Assembly (NCBI RefSeq): GCF_026626635.1
Contig: NZ_JAPNKA010000001.1
Coordinates: forward strand, 7,006,001-7,070,000
Length of the DNA: 64,000 bases
Direction of reading: 5' to 3'
DNA from: Archangium lansingense
GTDB lineage: Bacteria; Myxococcota; Myxococcia; Myxococcales; Myxococcaceae
The notes beneath the pieces are model-generated. The model saw only the letters and a list, made by a program, of their open reading frames with translations. It did no database searches and was not told the origin of the DNA. Numbering within the stretch: position 1 is the first letter of the stretch; every line of letters starts with the position of its first letter. A program made the position numbers and the translations under genes. Below are positions 17,065-26,328 of the stretch, piece by piece.

Positions 17065-20000
17065 TCAGAGGGGTTCCCAGACGGTTGGAGATGTCGCCTG
17101 CGGAATGTGACCGCCGTCCCAGGGCGAGGCGGATACGAGCCAGTCGAGCTCGTGCTCCCCGGAGTGCTCGCCCTGGACCCTGGCGAGCAACTCCCTCGCG
17201 ACACGCAGCTCGGGAGAGTCGAGGTGAGGAGAGAGAGGCTCGACGAGCTCCCGCAGCAGCCGCAGCGCATTCGAGCCTCGTCCCTGCTCCCGAAGCAATT
17301 GATACAGGCGCAAGGTGGCCCGGAGCTCGATGCACAGGGCCCCTGCTCTCCGGGCGCTCTGGATGGCCTCGTGGAAGTCGTTCAGCGCCCTGGCGGTCTC
17401 CCCGTTGCGCAGCAGGAACTCGCCCCGTAGCCGGTACAGCTCCGAGTCCTCGAGGTGCTGTCCCGTCCGCTCCGCCCAAGCCAACCCTTCCGCCACCGCC
17501 GCCAGGCCCTCGGAGCTCTGCCCCAACCTCAAGTGCGCATCCGCGAGCAGGCAGAGCAGATAGGGCCACCCCGTCTCCGCGTGGACCCGACGCAGGTGAG
17601 CGAGCCCCTCGAGCAACAAGGCCTGCCCCTCCTCCCGTTGGCCCAGCAGGACAAGCGCCCACCCGCGCTGGACGGGTGTCCACGACTCCAGGCGCAGGAA
17701 CGGGTGCTGCTCGTAGACGGGGCGCTGCCGTTCCGTCAGCTCCAGCACCCGGTGCGCCTCGAACCTCATCTGGTAGAAGATGCAGGCCGCATGGCCCACC
17801 AGGAGGAAGGTGTAGGGATGGCCCAACCGCTCGGCGCGCCGTAGCGAGGCATCGATGAGCCGCTGCCCGGACTGCTTCTCGCAGCCGAGGATCAGCGCCA
17901 CTCCCGCATAGGCCCGTGCCATCGCCAGCGGCTCGGGTTCGAGCACACCGAGCGCCTGGGGCTCCAGCTCCAGCTCCGGAGCCGCCGAGTCCAGGGCCTC
18001 GCAGAACAACCTGCGCGCCTTGGCCACATGCCCTTGCAGCAAGTGGCTCATGCCCCCCATCCACCGGCCGACCACCAGGAGTTGGGGCACCTGGATGCGC
18101 TCGCCCAACGAGACGATCTGCTCCGCGAGCCTTCCTGTCAGCGGGAAGTTCAACCGCATCATGTTCTGGTTGGCCAGGCCCCTGCAGGCGGCGACGAGGA
18201 CGGAGGCATCCCTCACGTCATGGAACAACCGCCCGATGTTCTCGTAGAGCAGCGTCACCTCGGGCGCCGAGTAAGCCCGGCCAGCGACCAGGGCCTGTCC
18301 GAGGAGCACCAAGAACCGCAGCTTCTCGTCCATCCGCCGGTCCGCTTCAGGCAGACGCTCGAAGAGCCGAAGTGCCTGCTCCAGGTGACTGATGGACTCC
18401 TCGAACGCCGAGCGCTTCAGGGCCAGCTCTCCGGCCTGCGCCCAGAACCGGATGGCCAGCTCCAGCTCCCCGGCCTGGGTGTAGTGGTGAGCGATCAGCT
18501 CGGGCGGAGCCGTGGTGACACCCGAGGGCGGGTGCTCCAGGAGACGGGCGACGCGCTGGTGGTAGTGCCGTCTCCGCGGTTTCAGCAGGGACTCGTAAGC
18601 CGCCTCCTGGAGGAGGACATGCCTGAACTCGTAGTGGGGATCTTCCGCCTCCTCCCCCTTGCGCAGCAGCAGTCCCAACTCGACCAGCTCCTCGAGCTCT
18701 CTGCGCAGCATGATGCTGTCGCGCTCCGAGAGCGCGGCCAACTGCCCCTGCGTGAAGCTCCGGCCAAGCACGGCCGCCGTCCACGCCAGCTCCTTCTGCT
18801 CCTGGGGCAGCGGATCCAATCGGGCCATGCACAGCTCCTGCAAGGTGACGGGAAGCGGGCCCACGGGGGAGGCCGCCTCGCCGGACGGAGCCCGGGTGAG
18901 CACCATGCGGCTCATCTCCTCGATGAAGAGGGGGATGCCTTCCGTCTGCTTCACCAGCCGTGCAATCGCCTCCGCCGTCAGGCCCGAGTCCCTCCCGATA
19001 AGCCTACGAATCATCCTGGCGGTCTCGTCCGCGCCGAGCCGCTCCAGCATGATCGGATGCAGGCCGGGATGGGGCGGCCAGGAGAGCCTCTGCTCAGGGC
19101 GTGTGCTCAACACCAGGCACAGCCCCGCCGATTCGATGCGCTCGCGCAGCAGCGTGAGGAGCCGCAGCGTAGAGGGATCGGCCCAGTGCAGATCCTCCAT
19201 GACGAGCAACAGGGAGCCCGGCCCGTCCTCCCCTGGGAACAACGCGGTGAGCCGCAACAGGAACGTGGCCAGCGTCTCCAGGGTCCGCTCCCGCTGCTGC
19301 TCGGGAGACAGCAACAGGGGTTGCTCCTCGCGCGGGGGCAGATCCAGCAGCGGCCCGAGAAGCTGGAGACCCTCTGGCAGGGGCATATCGAGCCCCCGCA
19401 GCATCTCCTCCAGCCGGGCCCATCTCCGCGCGGCCGGGGACTCCGGCTCCAGTCCGATCAGATGCACCAGCCACTCGATCACCGGATGGAAGGCGCTGCG
19501 GCTGAGCTGGGGCCAGCACTGACTGGACACGCAGCGCGCCCCGGCCCGCACCGCGTGCTCGCACAACTCCTGGATGAGCCGGGACTTGCCAATCCCCGCC
19601 TCGCCACTGAGCAGCAGCATCACGCCCTGCCCCTTGCGGGCAGCCTCCCAGCGCGCGAGCAACTGGTGCAGCTCCCGGGTCCGCCCCACCAGCGGGGTCA
19701 GTCCTCGGGCTTGAGCCCGCTTGAAGCGCGTGGGCTCCGGACTCTCACCCACCAGCCGGTGGACGCCGACTCGTGCGGCCCCCAGTGAGGAGTAGAAGAC
19801 CTTCCAGCCCAGGGCCTCCGCCACGAACGTCCCCCGCGCCCCCTGCCACGTCTTCTCGCTGAGGAATGCCGAGTGGGGAGCCGCCTGACCCGCCAACCAT
19901 GACGCCACGCGGGGCGCCTCTCCTTGCATGGAGAGCGAGAGCGCCTTCTGCCCAGACGGTGCCGGCACCTCCAGCACCACCAGGTCCGTATGCACGCCCA

Positions 20001-21351
20001 CGTGAACCGCGAGCTCCAGCTCGGACGCCTGCGGCAACCGCTCCGCCAGCCGCGATAGCTCGAGCGCGGCCCGCACCGCGGACACGACGTCCTCCTCTCG
20101 GGCCATCGGATAGCCGAAGCAGCCCATCACCTCGTCTCCCATGCGCAGCGGCACCCAGCCGCCATGCCGCTCGATGACGCCCGAGCACTCCTGATGGAAC
20201 ACCGACTGCAGCTCGCTCAGGTCCTCAGCATCAAAAGACCCCAGGGAGCCCGAGAACCGGCAGCACACCAGGGTCACCTGACGCCGGTGAGGGACGAGGC
20301 GTGGGGGCGGCGCCTGGGTGAAGGGGAACAGGCTCCACTCCAGGACGCGCAACCGCTCGCGCATCTCCAGCGCGCTCTGAAAACGCAGCTCAGGCGCCTT
20401 GGCCAGCGCCCGTGCCAGGAACCGATCCACGGGCTCGGGCAGCTCCGGGTGGAACATGCGCACTGGCGGAACAGGCTCGTCCGAGAGCACATGATCGCGC
20501 AACGGCTTGTCCCCAATGGGATAGGGCAGCTCTCCCGTGAGCATCAGATACAGCAGCACCCCAGCGGCCCAGACATCGGTGCGTGGATCCTGCGTCCGCC
20601 CCCGCCACTGCTCCGGCGCCATGAAGGCGGGCGTCCCCGAGCGCTCCACATCCACCCCAAGCGAAGAGGCGAACCGAGCCAGCCCGAAGTCGAGGAGTTT
20701 GGCCCGCCCATCCCGGAGGATGAAGACATTGCTGGGCTTGAGGTCGCGATGGATGATCTGCCGCGAGTGGGCATGCGCCAGTCCCGCCGTGATGTCGCTC
20801 AGGATGCGCAGGGCGCGCCGCAACTCCAGGGGGCCGCGCCGCAACAGCGCCTCGAGCGACTGTCCCTCCAGACACTCCATGATGAGGAAGGGGGAGCCAT
20901 TCCAGGCGGAGATGTCGAAGATGCGGACGATGTTCTCGTGATCCAGCTGGGCGACCAGGCGGGCCTCGTCCTGGAGCAGCTTGTCCAGCTCCCGCCCGGA
21001 GAACTCCCGGCCTGGGGCGATGAACTTGAGCGCCACAATGCGATGCAGCACCTTGTCCTGCGCCCGAACAACCTGCCCCATCCCTCCCCTGCCGAGCCCG
21101 CGGAGAATCTCGAAGCGCCTGCCATCCTGCCCTCCCAACCGCTCACCTGGCTGGGGCCCCAGCGAGTCCAACGGAGAGAACCGGAACGCCTTCTCCAGGA
21201 GCCGCTCAAAGGAGTCCCTGTCCTCTTTGGAAGGCGAAGCTTCCAGTGAGTCAGGCGACACCTCGGACGGAGTGACCTGACGATCGTCGGTTTGCCCGTC
21301 GGACCCAGGCGGCCTCTCCGGCGGAGGGACTTGGCTGTCGTCACCGTCCAT
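17065..21351 (-). CDS. Ser/Thr kinase - cyclase-like - AAA ATPase - TPR signalling protein
   Basis: This is a 1428-residue cytosolic protein. The kinase domain is complete: GLGRGGMGQVV (85-95), Lys109, HRDLKPSN with Asp203, DFG 221-223, and GTPAFMAPEQW. Residues ~355-530 form a class III nucleotide cyclase-like domain in which the first metal Asp is missing (VTLVCCRFSGSLG), so it is probably regulatory. The second motif, MGDEVMGCFG, is kept. A STAND-type ATPase follows with Walker A GEAGIGKS (583-590) and VMEDLHWADPS, then a long helical TPR-like region. The architecture matches myxobacterial kinase/cyclase/ATPase fusions (compare the TOMM kinase/cyclase family); no TOMM genes are present here. 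Confidence 0.92.
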   Translation of the reverse strand: MDGDDSQVPPPERPPGSDGQTDDRQVTPSEVSPDSLEASPSKEDRDSFERLLEKAFRFSPLDSLGPQPGERLGGQDGRRFEILRGLGRGGMGQVVRAQDKVLHRIVALKFIAPGREFSGRELDKLLQDEARLVAQLDHENIVRIFDISAWNGSPFLIMECLEGQSLEALLRRGPLELRRALRILSDITAGLAHAHSRQIIHRDLKPSNVFILRDGRAKLLDFGLARFASSLGVDVERSGTPAFMAPEQWRGRTQDPRTDVWAAGVLLYLMLTGELPYPIGDKPLRDHVLSDEPVPPVRMFHPELPEPVDRFLARALAKAPELRFQSALEMRERLRVLEWSLFPFTQAPPPRLVPHRRQVTLVCCRFSGSLGSFDAEDLSELQSVFHQECSGVIERHGGWVPLRMGDEVMGCFGYPMAREEDVVSAVRAALELSRLAERLPQASELELAVHVGVHTDLVVLEVPAPSGQKALSLSMQGEAPRVASWLAGQAAPHSAFLSEKTWQGARGTFVAEALGWKVFYSSLGAARVGVHRLVGESPEPTRFKRAQARGLTPLVGRTRELHQLLARWEAARKGQGVMLLLSGEAGIGKSRLIQELCEHAVRAGARCVSSQCWPQLSRSAFHPVIEWLVHLIGLEPESPAARRWARLEEMLRGLDMPLPEGLQLLGPLLDLPPREEQPLLLSPEQQRERTLETLATFLLRLTALFPGEDGPGSLLLVMEDLHWADPSTLRLLTLLRERIESAGLCLVLSTRPEQRLSWPPHPGLHPIMLERLGADETARMIRRLIGRDSGLTAEAIARLVKQTEGIPLFIEEMSRMVLTRAPSGEAASPVGPLPVTLQELCMARLDPLPQEQKELAWTAAVLGRSFTQGQLAALSERDSIMLRRELEELVELGLLLRKGEEAEDPHYEFRHVLLQEAAYESLLKPRRRHYHQRVARLLEHPPSGVTTAPPELIAHHYTQAGELELAIRFWAQAGELALKRSAFEESISHLEQALRLFERLPEADRRMDEKLRFLVLLGQALVAGRAYSAPEVTLLYENIGRLFHDVRDASVLVAACRGLANQNMMRLNFPLTGRLAEQIVSLGERIQVPQLLVVGRWMGGMSHLLQGHVAKARRLFCEALDSAAPELELEPQALGVLEPEPLAMARAYAGVALILGCEKQSGQRLIDASLRRAERLGHPYTFLLVGHAACIFYQMRFEAHRVLELTERQRPVYEQHPFLRLESWTPVQRGWALVLLGQREEGQALLLEGLAHLRRVHAETGWPYLLCLLADAHLRLGQSSEGLAAVAEGLAWAERTGQHLEDSELYRLRGEFLLRNGETARALNDFHEAIQSARRAGALCIELRATLRLYQLLREQGRGSNALRLLRELVEPLSPHLDSPELRVARELLARVQGEHSGEHELDWLVSASPWDGGHIPQATSPTVWEPL

Positions 21352-21618
21352 GTGGGATCCCCCTCAGGCAGGTACGATGATGTCCGCCAGCCGGGATGAC
21401 ACAGCCCCCCCAAGAGGTCTCTTCCGCTCGCCTGCTGCCATGACTATCCGCGGGGTCGGGACTCTCTGAGTCGCGGCAGGTGGGCCGCACCCAGGGCTTG
21501 CTCGGCCCCCCCGTGGGAAGCAACGCCCGAGCGCACCCCCGCTCGCCTGGAGCCGTATTGCCGCCGGAAGTCCCGATGCGGACGGTGTCTGCAACACACC
21601 ACACGCGGAGGGGCAGGA

Positions 21619-22125
21619 ATGGCAGTCGCAACCATGACGGCGCTGGAAGGCCAGCTAGCCAATCACTCGGCGCTTCCTCTTCGGGCCACGCTCGGCTCGA
21701 CGATGCTCTACCACGGCATCTCCAAGCTGAACCGGGAGGGCCTGGAGCAGACCTCGCAGTTCTTCGAGAACCTCGGCCTCGAGCCCGCACGGCCCCTGGC
21801 GCTCGCGACAGCCTGGACCGAGACCTTGGCCGGCGCCCTCGCCCTCCTGGGCATCGGCACGCGCGTGGCGGCCCTCTCCATTCTCGTGACCCAGGCCGTG
21901 GCCATCGCCAAGGTGCACGCCTCCAAGGGCTTCGACAACCAGAAGGGCGGGTATGAGTTCAACCTGTCCCTGATCGCCGCGGCACTCGGGCTGCTGCTCA
22001 GCGGCCCCGGCAACCTGTCCGTCCATCACACCCTCCGGCCCCACCTCGGACGCCGCTGGGGCCTGGGCCTGCTGCGTCACAAGAGCGTCAGCCCGCTCGG
22101 CCGGCTCGCCCTGCTGCTCGGGTAG
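21619..22125 (+). CDS. DoxX-family membrane protein
   Basis: This 168-residue protein has four hydrophobic helices in DoxX order. MLYHGISKLNREGLEQT after the first helix and PARPLALATAWTETLAGALALLGI are typical, and VAIAKVHASKGFDNQKGGYEFNL is the conserved loop before the last helix. DoxX proteins are poorly defined inner-membrane proteins linked to redox or thiosulfate metabolism. AGGGGCAGGA precedes the ATG. It is divergent from the kinase gene across 267 bases and ends at a hairpin shared with the convergent acyltransferase gene. Confidence 0.88.
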   Translation: MAVATMTALEGQLANHSALPLRATLGSTMLYHGISKLNREGLEQTSQFFENLGLEPARPLALATAWTETLAGALALLGIGTRVAALSILVTQAVAIAKVHASKGFDNQKGGYEFNLSLIAAALGLLLSGPGNLSVHHTLRPHLGRRWGLGLLRHKSVSPLGRLALLLG

Positions 22126-22131
22126 GCCCGA

Positions 22132-22157
22132 GAGGCCCCGGCTCAGGCTGGGGCCTC
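22132..22157. terminator. Hairpin between convergent genes
   Basis: Perfect 8-bp arms GAGGCCCC (22132-22139) and GGGGCCTC (22150-22157) flank a 10-base loop in the 39-base gap between the DoxX gene and the acyltransferase gene. No T-tract follows, but the position fits a bidirectional transcription end. Confidence 0.55.
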
Positions 22158-22164
22158 CACTCCG

Positions 22165-23253
22165 TCAGGCCACGTTCGCCAGGAACGGCTCGCCAGCATT
22201 CGATAATGAGGACTCGACCTGCCGCTCCTGCACGGCAGGCCGAGACAGACTCTGCAGCGTTCCCAGCAGTTCCTGGGCCGGCTCCTTGCCGCGCCGCATC
22301 GACACGAACAACCGCCCCCGCCTCCCCGCGCTCTCCAGACACGACTCCAGCGAGTGCTTCACCAGCGGATGCGGGCTGACCTCCAAGAAGGTGTTGTGTC
22401 CCCCGTCGAGCAGCGCGCCCACCGCCTCGCGGAAGAGCACCGGCTCGGCCAGGTTGCGCACCCAGTAGCCCGCGTCGAAGCGAGGCCCCGCCAGCGCACC
22501 TCCCGTCACCGTGGAGATGATGGGCAGCCGCTCCGAGCGAGGGCGGAGTCCCCTCAGCAGCCCGTGCAGCTCCTCGCGGTACGGGTCCACCTGCGGGCAG
22601 TGCGCCGCCACCTCCGAGTCCACCCTGCGCGCCGGCACACCCTGCCTGCGCAGCACCCCCAGCACCTGCTCCAGCACCGGCGGCTCCGCGGCCACCACTG
22701 TCCACTCGGGGCTGGCATGGATGACGCGCCAGAGCCGGCCGGCGTACTCGGGCAGCACCTCGTGTACCCGTCCCCACGGCAACCCCACCACCGCCATGGC
22801 CCCCTGCCCCTTCAGCTTCCCCACGGTGCGGCCCTGGTGGCAGATGACCCGCATCGCGTCCTCCAGCGAGAGCACCCCCGCCACGTGCGCCGCCGCCACC
22901 TCGCCAATGCTGTGCCCCACCACCGCCGCCGGCTCTATCCCCCACGAGCGCCACAGCGCCGCCAGGGCAATCTCCATGGACACGATGGCCGGACAGCTCA
23001 CCTCGATGTCACCCAGCCGCGCGTCCTCCGCCGTCAGCGCCTCTACCAGCGACCAACCCATCCACCGCCGCACCTGCGCGTCGCACGCCTTGAGCACCAG
23101 CGCGAACACCGTCGAGCGCTCCAGCAGCGCCCGGCCCATGCCCGTCCACTGCGAGCCCTGCCCGGAGAACACGAAGACCGGATTGCACGGGCCCTCCTTC
23201 GGGCCCGCCCGGCCCTCGTGACGCATCAGGGACTCCTTGGAGGTCCACCGCAT
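22165..23253 (-). CDS. Stand-alone polyketide-type acyltransferase (malonyl-CoA:ACP transacylase-like)
   Basis: This 362-residue protein consists of a single acyltransferase domain with the sequence style of a type I PKS module. PVFVFSGQGSQWTGMGRALL opens it. The nucleophile elbow is VVGHSIGEVAA (Ser115), and the catalytic His is His218 in EVAAHCPQVD. The substrate-selectivity tetrad, usually HAFH for malonyl or YASH for methylmalonyl, reads VAAH, closer to the methylmalonyl type but not diagnostic. GAGGGGAG precedes the ATG at 23253. No ketosynthase or carrier protein lies in the window apart from the distant KAS III-like gene, so it must act in trans or be a PKS remnant. Confidence 0.88.
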   Translation of the reverse strand: MRWTSKESLMRHEGRAGPKEGPCNPVFVFSGQGSQWTGMGRALLERSTVFALVLKACDAQVRRWMGWSLVEALTAEDARLGDIEVSCPAIVSMEIALAALWRSWGIEPAAVVGHSIGEVAAAHVAGVLSLEDAMRVICHQGRTVGKLKGQGAMAVVGLPWGRVHEVLPEYAGRLWRVIHASPEWTVVAAEPPVLEQVLGVLRRQGVPARRVDSEVAAHCPQVDPYREELHGLLRGLRPRSERLPIISTVTGGALAGPRFDAGYWVRNLAEPVLFREAVGALLDGGHNTFLEVSPHPLVKHSLESCLESAGRRGRLFVSMRRGKEPAQELLGTLQSLSRPAVQERQVESSLSNAGEPFLANVA

Positions 23254-23490
23254 GCACCACTCCCCTCACAGAGGCTGCTCCAACACCGCCAACACGACGG
23301 GTCAAAACAACCCCACCGAATCAATTCAGCAGAGGTGTATTATTAGTTGGTTTTCCAGGGAAAGTGAAGTGGGGCTTTCACGAATAATGGATTCTTCAAC
23401 TTTTACCATCCTCTCAAGGAGTGCGAGGGCGCATTACACACACCCTGTGGCTGGCGGTGGGAGCCGGGTAGCCGTAAAAAGAAGAAAGCC

Positions 23491-25413
23491 ATGAGCCAGG
23501 TTCATTACCAGTCATTGGGTCCCTTGATGCCTGGAGAGGGCTCGCGCCCCTTCCTCGCGTTGGCTCTTCAAGAGGGGGCCGCGCCGCGGCCGGTCGTGCT
23601 GGTCTGGGCGCCGCCCGAGGTGGCGCAGGACGCCATGCAGCGGGCGCGGCTGGAGCGGGAGACAGAGCGCGCCGTCGTCTTCGAGCACCCGAACATCCTG
23701 CGCGTGCATGGGCTGGTGACGCTGGAGGGCCGGCTGGCGCGGGTGACGGAGTACGCGGATGGAGAGCCGCTGCGCCAGGTGCTGGACGCAGCCCAGCGAC
23801 TGCCGCCGGCGATTGCCGCGCTCATCGCCGCGGACGTGGCGATGGGGGTGCACTACGCCCACGTCGCGGGGAACGATGATGGGACGCCGCTCATCCACGG
23901 AGACCTGCGCCCGGAGACCGTGATGGTCTCCTTCAACGGGGTGTGCAAGGTGTCGGGGTACGGAGCGCTCGGGGTGGCACCGCGGGAGCGCAATGGACGG
24001 CGGGTGCGCAACCGGCGCCTGTACATTGCCCCCGAGCAGCTCATGGGCGGCCGAGAGGCCTCCTCGGTACTGACGGATGTGTTCCTCCTGGGACTGCTGC
24101 TGTACGAGTGCCTCTCGGGACGCAAGCCCTTCCAGGACTCCATCGAGCCAGACAAGGCGATCCTCAACCGCCCGCTGCCACCGCTGCCAGCGGAGATCCC
24201 CCTGGCCTACAACGAGGTGGTGCGCCGAGCGACGGCCAAGCGCGCCGGAGACCGGTATCCGAGCGCCCTCGCCTTCCGCGAGGCCCTGGTGGCCGTCTCG
24301 GGCGAGCTGCCCTCGTCCAATGCCTTCGCAGAGCTGATCGCAAAGGCGATCCCGCCCGACAACGAAGCCCGGGTCGCGCGGAAGAAGACGATCGAGAAGG
24401 GGCTGGAGGAGCTCGCCCGGCGTACGGCCGTGCCCGTCCTCCCGCCCGCGCCCGTCACCGGGTCCATGCCCGTCATCGCGCCCGCGCAAATCACCGGGTC
24501 CGCGCCCGTGGTCTCGCCCATCACCGGGTCCATGCCCGTCATCGCGCCCGCGCAAATCACCGGGTCCGCGCCCGTGGTCTCGCCCATCACCGGGTCCGTG
24601 CCCGTGGTCGCTCCCGAGCCCATTTCCGTCCGCACCCAGCTTCCCCCAGCCGTGCCCGCGGCACCGGTGGCTCCGGCTCCGTCCGCTCCGAGCGAGGCAC
24701 CGCCCACCATGGCCGAGACCGCCGCGGTCCCGGCTCCGCCTCCGGCCAGGCCCGAGGCCCCGCCCGTGCGTGCGCGCCGCCCGTCCGCGCCCCTCGCGGT
24801 CGCGGTGGGAGCCGTGCTGCTCTTGAGCGCGGTGGGCACCGTCTGGAGCATCCGGCAGAAGCCCCCGCCCGATGACATGGGAACGGATGCGGGTGAGGAG
24901 CTGCGGTTCGACACGCCCGTGCTGCTCGAGGCCGCGCCCCCTGCCCCACCGGATGCCGGAGTGCGCGTGGCAGCGGCCCCACCACCGGTGCCGAGCGTGC
25001 CGCCCACGCCGGTGGAGATCATCGTGAATCCCGACGTGACGGTGTCCGTGAATGGCAAGGCAGTGGGCCGCTCGCCGCTGACGATTCCGCTCGCGCCGGG
25101 CCGACACATGCTCAACTTCCTCGATGAGGCGAGGGGGCTGAGGACGGCGCGGATGATCGACGTGCGCTCCACCCCGGACACGGTGACATTCCGCATCCGC
25201 CTGGGCATGGGCTCCATCCTGGTGCACGCACCGTCCGGGGCCCAGGTCACGCTCGACGGGCAGAGCCTGGGAACGGCACCGGTCTCCGAGAAGACGATGT
25301 TCGAGGGCGAGCACCACCTGCGCGTCACCCAGAACGAGGCTGTCTGGGAGAAGACCTTCATGCTGCCGGGAGACCAGCGCCTGGTCTTCAACGTGGACTT
25401 CGAGGAAGAGTGA
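23491..25413 (+). CDS. Ser/Thr pseudokinase with membrane anchor and PEGA domains
   Basis: This 640-residue protein has a kinase-like fold (~20-270) with its key residues lost. The VAxK lysine position reads VVLVWAP. The catalytic loop is HGDLRPETV, keeping Asp but with Asn replaced by Thr. DFG is replaced by SGYG. APEQLMGG and TDVFLLGLLLYECLSG are retained. A Pro/Ala-rich linker with a duplicated 22-residue unit follows, then one membrane helix (PLAVAVGAVLLLSAVGTVWSI). Two PEGA-like beta repeats (VSVNGKAVGRSPLTIPLAPG and VTLDGQSLGTAPV) would lie outside the cytoplasmic membrane. It is probably a regulatory scaffold. Its stop overlaps the GTG of the next lipoprotein gene. Confidence 0.85.
   Translation: MSQVHYQSLGPLMPGEGSRPFLALALQEGAAPRPVVLVWAPPEVAQDAMQRARLERETERAVVFEHPNILRVHGLVTLEGRLARVTEYADGEPLRQVLDAAQRLPPAIAALIAADVAMGVHYAHVAGNDDGTPLIHGDLRPETVMVSFNGVCKVSGYGALGVAPRERNGRRVRNRRLYIAPEQLMGGREASSVLTDVFLLGLLLYECLSGRKPFQDSIEPDKAILNRPLPPLPAEIPLAYNEVVRRATAKRAGDRYPSALAFREALVAVSGELPSSNAFAELIAKAIPPDNEARVARKKTIEKGLEELARRTAVPVLPPAPVTGSMPVIAPAQITGSAPVVSPITGSMPVIAPAQITGSAPVVSPITGSVPVVAPEPISVRTQLPPAVPAAPVAPAPSAPSEAPPTMAETAAVPAPPPARPEAPPVRARRPSAPLAVAVGAVLLLSAVGTVWSIRQKPPPDDMGTDAGEELRFDTPVLLEAAPPAPPDAGVRVAAAPPPVPSVPPTPVEIIVNPDVTVSVNGKAVGRSPLTIPLAPGRHMLNFLDEARGLRTARMIDVRSTPDTVTFRIRLGMGSILVHAPSGAQVTLDGQSLGTAPVSEKTMFEGEHHLRVTQNEAVWEKTFMLPGDQRLVFNVDFEEE
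24454..24585 (+). repeat. Tandem duplication, two 66-bp units in the pseudokinase linker
   Basis: Two virtually identical 66-bp units (24454-24519 and 24520-24585) are followed by a partial third copy. Each encodes 22 residues beginning (I/V)TGSMPVIAP, and each unit is itself two related 10-12-residue half-repeats. The near identity at DNA level implies recent duplication or slippage. Confidence 0.85.
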
Positions 25414-25904
25414 GCCGGCCGCGCCTGCTCTTATGGTCCGTCGTCGGAGCCCTGGCGGCGGGGTGCGCGTCCTCCGCCACAACTCGTCGTGAGGGCGACC
25501 GCAGAGATAGGGCGGCGACAGAGAACCAGTCTGATGAACGAGCCTACAGGGACGCGGCGGAGAAGTTTCTAAAGTTCCTGGGAGAACAACAACAAGCAAG
25601 CCCGACTGTCATTCAAGCATCAGGGAAAGACGGAATAGTTCCCATGTATGAATGCATGGAATACGGGTGCCCAGACAGAGTGCTGTGCAAAGAGGCCAAC
25701 GTCTACTGCCAGGTCACTCACTGCGGTAAGGGAAGTTGCCACGGCTGCCCGGAGCCATTCCCAGACGCACTCAAGAATCTCGCCATCAAACAATGGTGTA
25801 AGTTTGAATGCCTGCGAGGCTCTGTCCGACTTGGACCGGTCCTCGGCTTTGTTCCGAGCATAGGGAACATTTTCATCGGGCCATTTGGCTGCCCGGACGA
25901 ATAA
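25410..25904 (+). CDS. Hypothetical Cys-rich lipoprotein
   Basis: The product has 164 residues starting at a GTG that overlaps the pseudokinase stop (GTGA). The signal LLLWSVVGALAAGC has a lipobox Cys at 19. The mature region contains eleven cysteines, clustered as CMEYGCPDRVLC, YCQVTHCGKGSCHGC and WCKFECLRG. After about 25500 the codon usage becomes noticeably less G/C-rich than in the neighbours. The final segment LGPVLGFVPSIGNIFIGPFGC is hydrophobic. A lipoprotein followed by a small cytosolic protein resembles exported effector and immunity arrangements, but no toxin domain was recognised. Confidence 0.65.
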   Translation: MSRPRLLLWSVVGALAAGCASSATTRREGDRRDRAATENQSDERAYRDAAEKFLKFLGEQQQASPTVIQASGKDGIVPMYECMEYGCPDRVLCKEANVYCQVTHCGKGSCHGCPEPFPDALKNLAIKQWCKFECLRGSVRLGPVLGFVPSIGNIFIGPFGCPDE

Positions 25905-25934
25905 GAGCCGGTTTCGGCAGGAGACCCACCGCAA

Positions 25935-26279
25935 ATGCCTTCGTCATCCGAAGAGAAAGCCGCTCGCATGGCCGCTGCCCTCAATGGATTGGGGCACATC
26001 GCAATGGGGCACTCGCTGGAAGAGGTTCGCCGCGCCAAGGGTGATGAAAAACTAAGAAAAGAACTCCACGAGGACGCAACTATCATTCTTGACCTGGTTG
26101 CACATGAGGCGAAACGCAAATTACCGGCTATTCGTCACCCTGTGGAATGCGAGGCCGCGCTCTCTCAGTTTCGAGACTTGGTGCAATCCATTGACTTCGA
26201 TGATGTTGCGAGCATGACCGACCTCAAGACATGTGCTCGACACGCCCTCGAAGCCTTTGGAGTACCAATGCCCGCGTGA
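25935..26279 (+). CDS. Hypothetical small helical protein
   Basis: This 114-residue soluble protein lacks a signal peptide and starts 30 nt after the Cys-rich lipoprotein gene. Codon use is clearly more A/T-rich than elsewhere in the window (for example GATGAAAAACTAAGAAAAGA), which suggests horizontal acquisition. HPVECEAALSQFRDLVQSIDFDD is the most conserved-looking stretch. Position and composition make it a candidate partner or immunity protein for the upstream lipoprotein; this is inference only. Confidence 0.6.
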   Translation: MPSSSEEKAARMAAALNGLGHIAMGHSLEEVRRAKGDEKLRKELHEDATIILDLVAHEAKRKLPAIRHPVECEAALSQFRDLVQSIDFDDVASMTDLKTCARHALEAFGVPMPA

Positions 26280-26328
26280 ATCAAACCGAGGGACTTGGCC
26301 TCAACACAGGAGTCCGCGACAACACTGT

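Noticed and set aside
24454..24600. Possible CRISPR-like direct repeats
   Set aside because: The repeats are contiguous 66-bp units in frame within the pseudokinase linker, with no spacers.
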